Below are positions 59,639 to 64,000 of a DNA stretch of 64,000 nucleotides, one piece after another; positions within the stretch are counted from its first letter, which is position 1; every line of letters starts with the position of its first letter. Source of the DNA: Arthrobacter pascens. Lineage in GTDB: Bacteria > Actinomycetota > Actinomycetes > Actinomycetales > Micrococcaceae. Where the stretch lies: contig NZ_JAFHKT010000151.1 in the NCBI RefSeq assembly GCF_017052465.1, positions 1 through 64,000 of the forward strand, written 5' to 3'. The notes beneath the pieces were generated by a model. The model saw only the letters and a list, made by a program, of their open reading frames with translations, was not told the origin of the DNA and searched no databases. A program made the position numbers and the translations under genes.

Positions 59639-62182
59639 TCAGTACGCTGAGAGCTTCACCTGCACCTTGTCCGACGCTATCGAGACGGTGCCCCGGACGT
59701 AGAAATCCATCTGGTCCGTCTCCTTCTCCCACTCAGGACTGGTCTTACTGAAGGATGCATTCCGCTCGTACGCCACGGAGGCTTCGCCAGGCGTGCCGCC
59801 GCTGAGCCGCCACGTGCCGTCGAAGGACCGTTGCATCGTGTAGTCAGGTTCGGAGGTGATGGACCACTTCACGTTCCGGACATCTCCAAAGGCAAAGCGT
59901 GAAAACGGGCAGCCCTGCGGATCCATCTCCGTGGATTTCGCGCAGGCAGCCAATGCGGCGTCGACCTGCCGTGATGTCTCGGCCCGGAGTTGCTCCGACG
60001 CCGTCACCGTGAGCTTCGCATCGTCTGCAGACTGGGGTGCGGACCCGATGGCTACGAGCACTTCCTGTTGAGCGGCGGCGAGATACTTTTCGCCTTCAGG
60101 AAGACCGACGGAGTAGGAGCCCGGGAAGGCCGGCACGCTGAAGTATGTGGCGAACGCGTTCGGGTCCTCCTGCCCAGTTGGCACGGCGACACCGTTAATG
60201 GCGAGGGTCGGCACAGCCGCGTCGGCGGAAATGGCGACCCGCTGCAACGGGATGGTGCCGAGCTTCCAGTGGTCGTCCAGGAATTCCGGCCGGTTCTTGT
60301 AGAGACTGAACGCCTGCTCGTGCCGTCGCCCGCCCTGCCTGAGCTCGACGTGCACCACCGCTGAGTCACCGGAGACCTTGCTGGACAGCACCGAGAAGCC
60401 CTCGATGCGGTTCTCCGCCGCGCCGTAGACCTCGTTGGTCAGGAGGGACCTCTCCTCATTGGGAATGTCCGGATCCAGAATGGCAAGCGCCTTTTCGGCA
60501 TCTCCGTCCACCAGGGCCTGAACGTATTCCCCCACCAGCTTGTCCGGGCCGGCCTTGACCGCGTTGACCGCCACCACCGAACCGACGGCGAGCACAATGA
60601 CACTGCCGACGACGGCCAGCGCCACTAGGGCGTGCTTCTTTCCCCCGGCCGACAGCTCCCGGGCCGGGGCGGGTGGCGGAGCGGAACCAATCCCGGTTCC
60701 GTTCCCGGAAGCGGTTGCAAGTGCCACTTCCCCGCCGGAGGACGCCGAGCCGGAGGACGCCGGGCCGGAGGGCGAGGCTGCGGGGGCGGGGGCGGGCGGG
60801 AATGCGCGGACCAGCCGCTGCAGTCCGGCCGGCATCAACGGCAGCAAGTGCGGGGCGAGGAAGCGGGCGCACACTTCCACCAGCAGCCCCCAGGCGAGGA
60901 AGACCACGGGCGACCACCAGGCCGGGGCGAGAAGGTATTGCCCTGCAGCGAGGCCCGGGACGTCAAAGCCCGCCTGCGCGGTCAGGAGCGGCATCAGCAG
61001 CAGCCCCAGGACAAGGAAGCCTGCGGGCACAGGAATCCAGGACAGGAGGTTGGATGAGGCCACCTGTCCCCGGCGAACCAGGACAGCAATGCCGGTAGCA
61101 AGCGTGCAGGCCAAGGCCAGCACCAGGGCGGCCCAGGCCACGCCTGCCACGGCGCTGCCGGCGACGTCAGCGCCGAATCCGTACACCGTGTGATCCTCGC
61201 TCCGGCTCTCCTGGCCGCCCAGGATCTGCGATGTTTCCACCAAAACGCGCAGGCCCCCGAGATGCCCGGTCACGAGGCTGTAGCCCACCGCATTGCCGAT
61301 CCACAGGGGACCGGACAGCAGGGCGGTCCAACCCCCGGACACGGCGGCGGTGATCCATGCCGCAGGAACGGCGGCCAAAGCAAAGAGGGATGCATGCACC
61401 GCGACGGCGGCCAGGGGCAGGTTCAGGATGCCAAGAAGGCGCACCGGATGGACGGGAGGAGTGCGGCGGGCAAGGACGCTGTTCCGTGACACCGCGGACA
61501 CCCCCGCGCCGAGGAGGAACGCCACGAAGGCCGACCACGGATCCTCGGCGGAAATGGGCTCGACGGTGAACGCGTCAGTGACGGGAAAGCGGACGGCAGC
61601 CGCTGCCGCCACACCGTTGATCAGCAGGGAATACACCACACCGGTAACCACAGATTGGAGCAGGAGCTGGGGCCTGCCTGCAGAGGGAATTCTCCGTTCG
61701 GCGAGGCGGCTGCCGAAATAGACGCACAACACGCTGGCCAGCAGCAATGTCACGGGAACCGCATGGGCCAGCCCCTCCCCGCGGATCGTTCCAAAGAAGG
61801 GCAGCGCGCCCTGGACCACAGTGTCGATGGTGCCCAAATGCGCCATGGCAACCAGCTGGGCGGTGAGCTGCCCCAGCTGCGACCAGGCATCGGGAGTTTC
61901 CTGTGCGGGCAAGGCACCGTCAAGCGCAGGGACGAGCGTGCCTTGCCCGGCCGCGATGCCGGCAAGCGTGAGCACCATCAGGGCAAGGCTGAAGATCAAC
62001 ACCGCGATATAGGACGCCACCGAAACGGCGGCCCCTGCCCACAGCCGGCCGATATCCAGGGAGGCCGCACCCCGGGCCGGCTCGGAAGACGTTCCGGGCT
62101 GGTGTGATTCCGGAGGTGTTCCGGGCTGGTGCGGCGGCAGTTGCGGCGCGGCGTGCGCGGAAACAGGCGGTTGATGCGACAT
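59639..62182 (-). CDS. Large multi-spanning membrane protein with an extracytoplasmic C-terminal domain
   Basis: An 847-residue protein. A Pro/His-rich cytoplasmic N-terminus (about 45 residues) is followed by about eleven hydrophobic helices up to residue 470 (SVASYIAVLIFSLALMVLTLAGIA; VPVTLLLASVLCVYFGSRL; WWSPVVFLAWGLLVEVCARFL). After a Pro/Ser/Gly linker comes one more helix (ALVALAVVGSVIVLAVGSVVAV) and a 300-residue outer domain with DUF4878-like repeats (VGEYVQALVDGDAEKALAILDPDIPNEE). ATG at 62182 has GGGGAAA before it. Divergent from ynfA. Function unknown; envelope role inferred. Confidence 0.75.
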   Translation of the reverse strand: MSHQPPVSAHAAPQLPPHQPGTPPESHQPGTSSEPARGAASLDIGRLWAGAAVSVASYIAVLIFSLALMVLTLAGIAAGQGTLVPALDGALPAQETPDAWSQLGQLTAQLVAMAHLGTIDTVVQGALPFFGTIRGEGLAHAVPVTLLLASVLCVYFGSRLAERRIPSAGRPQLLLQSVVTGVVYSLLINGVAAAAAVRFPVTDAFTVEPISAEDPWSAFVAFLLGAGVSAVSRNSVLARRTPPVHPVRLLGILNLPLAAVAVHASLFALAAVPAAWITAAVSGGWTALLSGPLWIGNAVGYSLVTGHLGGLRVLVETSQILGGQESRSEDHTVYGFGADVAGSAVAGVAWAALVLALACTLATGIAVLVRRGQVASSNLLSWIPVPAGFLVLGLLLMPLLTAQAGFDVPGLAAGQYLLAPAWWSPVVFLAWGLLVEVCARFLAPHLLPLMPAGLQRLVRAFPPAPAPAASPSGPASSGSASSGGEVALATASGNGTGIGSAPPPAPARELSAGGKKHALVALAVVGSVIVLAVGSVVAVNAVKAGPDKLVGEYVQALVDGDAEKALAILDPDIPNEERSLLTNEVYGAAENRIEGFSVLSSKVSGDSAVVHVELRQGGRRHEQAFSLYKNRPEFLDDHWKLGTIPLQRVAISADAAVPTLAINGVAVPTGQEDPNAFATYFSVPAFPGSYSVGLPEGEKYLAAAQQEVLVAIGSAPQSADDAKLTVTASEQLRAETSRQVDAALAACAKSTEMDPQGCPFSRFAFGDVRNVKWSITSEPDYTMQRSFDGTWRLSGGTPGEASVAYERNASFSKTSPEWEKETDQMDFYVRGTVSIASDKVQVKLSAY

Positions 62183-62301
62183 TTTCCCCAATTTTCTGTC
62201 GGACTCTGAGTGTCGCTGTGAATGTAGAGGGAAAACGGCTCTGGTTCCAGTCATATGACGGGTAAATGTGGATCAGTCCGGGTGATCGAAATACTGGAGC
62301 C

Positions 62302-62637
62302 ATGACGATCGTGAAGTCGGTTCTGCTTTTCGCCCTTGCCGCGGCCGCTGAAATCGGCGGTGCCTGGCTCATCTGGCAGGCGGTGCGGGAAGACAGGGCG
62401 TGGTGGTGGGCCGGGCTCGGCGTCGTTGCGTTGGGAATCTACGGCTTTGTGGCCGCCTTCCAGCCCGATGCCAATTTCGGCCGCGTCCTGGCTGCCTACG
62501 GCGGGGTGTTCATTGCGGGCTCGCTGGTCTGGGGCATCATCCTTGACGGATTCAGGCCGGACCGCTGGGACCTTATCGGCGCCGCAGTGTGCCTGGCCGG
62601 GGTCGCGCTGATCATGTTCGCGCCCCGCCACAGCTGA
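62302..62637 (+). CDS. ynfA: YnfA-family (UPF0060) membrane protein
   Basis: A 111-residue, four-helix protein with the YnfA pattern AEIGGAWLIWQAVREDRAWWWAGLG, GFVAAFQPDANFGRVLAAYGGVFI and LVWGIILDGFRPDRWDLIGA. The family resembles small multidrug resistance exporters, but the substrate is not settled. The ATG at 62302 is chosen; the upstream frame is unlike the family. Confidence 0.92.
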   Translation: MTIVKSVLLFALAAAAEIGGAWLIWQAVREDRAWWWAGLGVVALGIYGFVAAFQPDANFGRVLAAYGGVFIAGSLVWGIILDGFRPDRWDLIGAAVCLAGVALIMFAPRHS

Positions 62638-62702
62638 CTTGGCTGCGCCGGCGCCAGCGTTGAACTGCCCGCGTTTCGGCGGAGCAGGCGGGGAGCACAA
62701 AG

Positions 62703-62743
62703 CCGTCCGCCCGGCGGGCCGTTGCGGCCCGCCGGGCGGACGG
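62703..62743. terminator. 18-bp bidirectional hairpin between ynfA and the permease
   Basis: CCGTCCGCCCGGCGGGCC (62703-62720) pairs perfectly with GGCCCGCCGGGCGGACGG (62726-62743) around a 5-base loop. It lies between convergent stops at 62637 and 62779. Confidence 0.85.
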
Positions 62744-62778
62744 TTCACTTGAGAGGTACAGCGCTGGCAGTCGGGAAC

Positions 62779-64000
62779 CTACGACGCCGGCTCTGCCCCC
62801 ACCTTGGCGGGTTCAGTTTCAGGGGCGGTCCCGACGGCGAGCCCGGCACCGGGCCCACCCTTGCGGTAGCGCCACACACCGAAGCCCACCACGACGGCGG
62901 CCAGGGCGAGCGACAGCATGAGCGACTCGCGGGTGGTGTCCAGGATCATCATGCCGATGATGAGCGCGACGATGCTCGCGATCGCGAGCCAGGTCAGGTA
63001 GGGGAACAGCCACATCTTCAGTGCGAGGTCCTTGGCGGCGGCACCCATCCTCTTGCGGAGGATCAGCTGGGACGAGGCAATCACGAGCCAGACGAACAGG
63101 GCGATGGCGCCGGACGTGTTCACCAGGAACAGGAACACCGTGTCCGGGGCGATGTAGTTCAGTCCCACGGTGACGAAGCCGACCACCGTGGAGGCCAGCA
63201 CGGCTGCGGCCGGCACGCCGCGCTTGGAAATCTTTGTCCAGGACTTGGGCGCATCGCCGCGGGTGGAGAGTGAGAAGAGCATGCGGCTGGCCGTGTAGAG
63301 GCCCGAGTTCAGGCAGGACAGCACGGAGGTAAGCACCACAACGTCCATGATGGTGCCGGCGCCCGGGATCCCGAACAGTTCAATGACGGCCACATAGGGG
63401 CTCTTGGCAACGTTCGCGGAGTTCCACGGCAGCAGGGTGACCACGATGGCAATGGAGCCGATGTAGAACACCAGGATGCGCCAGACGGTGGACTTGACGG
63501 CCTTCTTGACGGCGTCGACCGGGTTCTCGGATTCGCCGGCAGCGATGGTAGCGATCTCCGCTCCGAAGAAGGCGAAGACCACCACGAGGATGCCGGCGAG
63601 CACGGCGCCCGGTCCGTTCGGCAGGAAGCCGCCGTTGCCAACCAGGTTGCTGAGCCCCGGGGCCGGAACGCCCGGGACGAGGCCAAGGATTGCTGCGACG
63701 CCGAAGACCAGGAAGAGGACGATGGCGGCCACCTTGATGGAGGCGAACCAGAATTCGAACTCACCGTAGGACTTCACGGATCCGAGGTTGGTGAGCGTGA
63801 GCAGCACCATGAGGATCAGGGCCCAGACCCACTGGTCGATGCCGGGCACCCAGCGGTGCATGATGGCGGCGCCGGCAGTGGCTTCGATGCCCAGCACGAT
63901 GATCCAGAACCATGCATACAGCCAGCCGATGCTGAAGCCGGCCCAGCGGCCGAGTGCCTTGTCGGCGTACGTGGAGAAGGATCCCGTCTCGGGGTGGGCC
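62779..64000 (-). CDS. Amino acid permease, APC superfamily (AAT type), 5' end outside the window
   Basis: At least 406 residues, reaching past the right edge. The beginning of the visible part reads AHPETGSFSTYADKALGRWA and GFSIGWLYAWFWIIVLGIEA, typical of GABA, lysine, aspartate and D-alanine/D-serine permeases of the AAT family. About ten helices remain in view, with TIAAGESENPVDAVKKAVKS, another family motif. The C-terminus is hydrophilic (ETEPAKVGAEPAS). Substrate cannot be told. The true start lies beyond position 64000. Confidence 0.9.
   Translation of the reverse strand, partial: AHPETGSFSTYADKALGRWAGFSIGWLYAWFWIIVLGIEATAGAAIMHRWVPGIDQWVWALILMVLLTLTNLGSVKSYGEFEFWFASIKVAAIVLFLVFGVAAILGLVPGVPAPGLSNLVGNGGFLPNGPGAVLAGILVVVFAFFGAEIATIAAGESENPVDAVKKAVKSTVWRILVFYIGSIAIVVTLLPWNSANVAKSPYVAVIELFGIPGAGTIMDVVVLTSVLSCLNSGLYTASRMLFSLSTRGDAPKSWTKISKRGVPAAAVLASTVVGFVTVGLNYIAPDTVFLFLVNTSGAIALFVWLVIASSQLILRKRMGAAAKDLALKMWLFPYLTWLAIASIVALIIGMMILDTTRESLMLSLALAAVVVGFGVWRYRKGGPGAGLAVGTAPETEPAKVGAEPAS

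Overview
The window is high-GC actinobacterial chromosome, most likely from Arthrobacter in the broad sense (Micrococcaceae: Arthrobacter, Pseudarthrobacter, Paenarthrobacter). Support comes from a secreted GH15 enzyme whose signal-peptide length and catalytic positions fit the Arthrobacter globiformis glucodextranase, a QsuB-type two-domain 3-dehydroshikimate dehydratase, WXG100 and CGNR proteins, many GTG starts and tight 1-8 bp gene overlaps. The species assignment is inference. The DNA looks chromosomal: no complete mobile element, tRNA, rRNA or CRISPR array was seen. A short coding start at the left edge may belong to something outside the window.

Layout. 1-2276: possible truncated gene, secreted SMP-30-like protein, membrane-anchored ACT protein. 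2337-7634: catabolic operon under a tandem GGGATCCC operator (ACS-type MFS permease, GntR/FCD regulator, Asp/Glu/hydantoin-racemase-like protein, dihydropyrimidinase-like amidohydrolase, arylmalonate-decarboxylase-like protein). 7708-11687: lipid kinase and the three-gene proton-translocating transhydrogenase. 11875-24986: shikimate/protocatechuate island. A divergent MHS permease imports substrate, shikimate dehydrogenase and the QsuB-type dehydratase make protocatechuate, and PcaHGBDCFIJ take it through beta-ketoadipate to succinyl-CoA and acetyl-CoA; two IclR regulators flank the run. 25126-35415: LigC-type ligase, then an alpha-glucan locus (LLM oxidoreductase coupled to a trehalose-synthase-like GH13, an oligo-1,6-glucosidase, secreted glucodextranase, ROK regulator with a 25-bp operator).

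35570-42982: small proteins, a MoaD/ThiS-like protein beside a BNR propeller, LysR/EamA and XRE/Bcr pairs each with a palindromic site between divergent genes, a universal stress protein, and a structured terminator-bearing segment that may be a small RNA. 43035-46068: copper module csoR-copZ-copA with a CsoR operator inside its promoter. 46097-52781: DUF2277, orphan WXG100 protein, EamA, CGNR regulator, small membrane proteins, MATE exporter, DoxX, double-hotdog thioesterase.

52778-59523: replication and ribosome region. dnaB is preceded by a 706-bp gene-free stretch with six DnaA-box-like 9-mers, then two membrane-anchored proteins with L7/L12-C-terminal-like segments, small genes, and the rpsF-ssb-rpsR-rplI operon with a possible S6:S18 leader. 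59639-64000: large membrane protein, YnfA, and an amino acid permease cut by the right edge.

The observations most worth following are the racemase/hydantoinase/decarboxylase-like operon with no visible carbamoylase, the DnaA-box cluster next to dnaB, the paired L7/L12-like membrane proteins, and the candidate RNA upstream of csoR.
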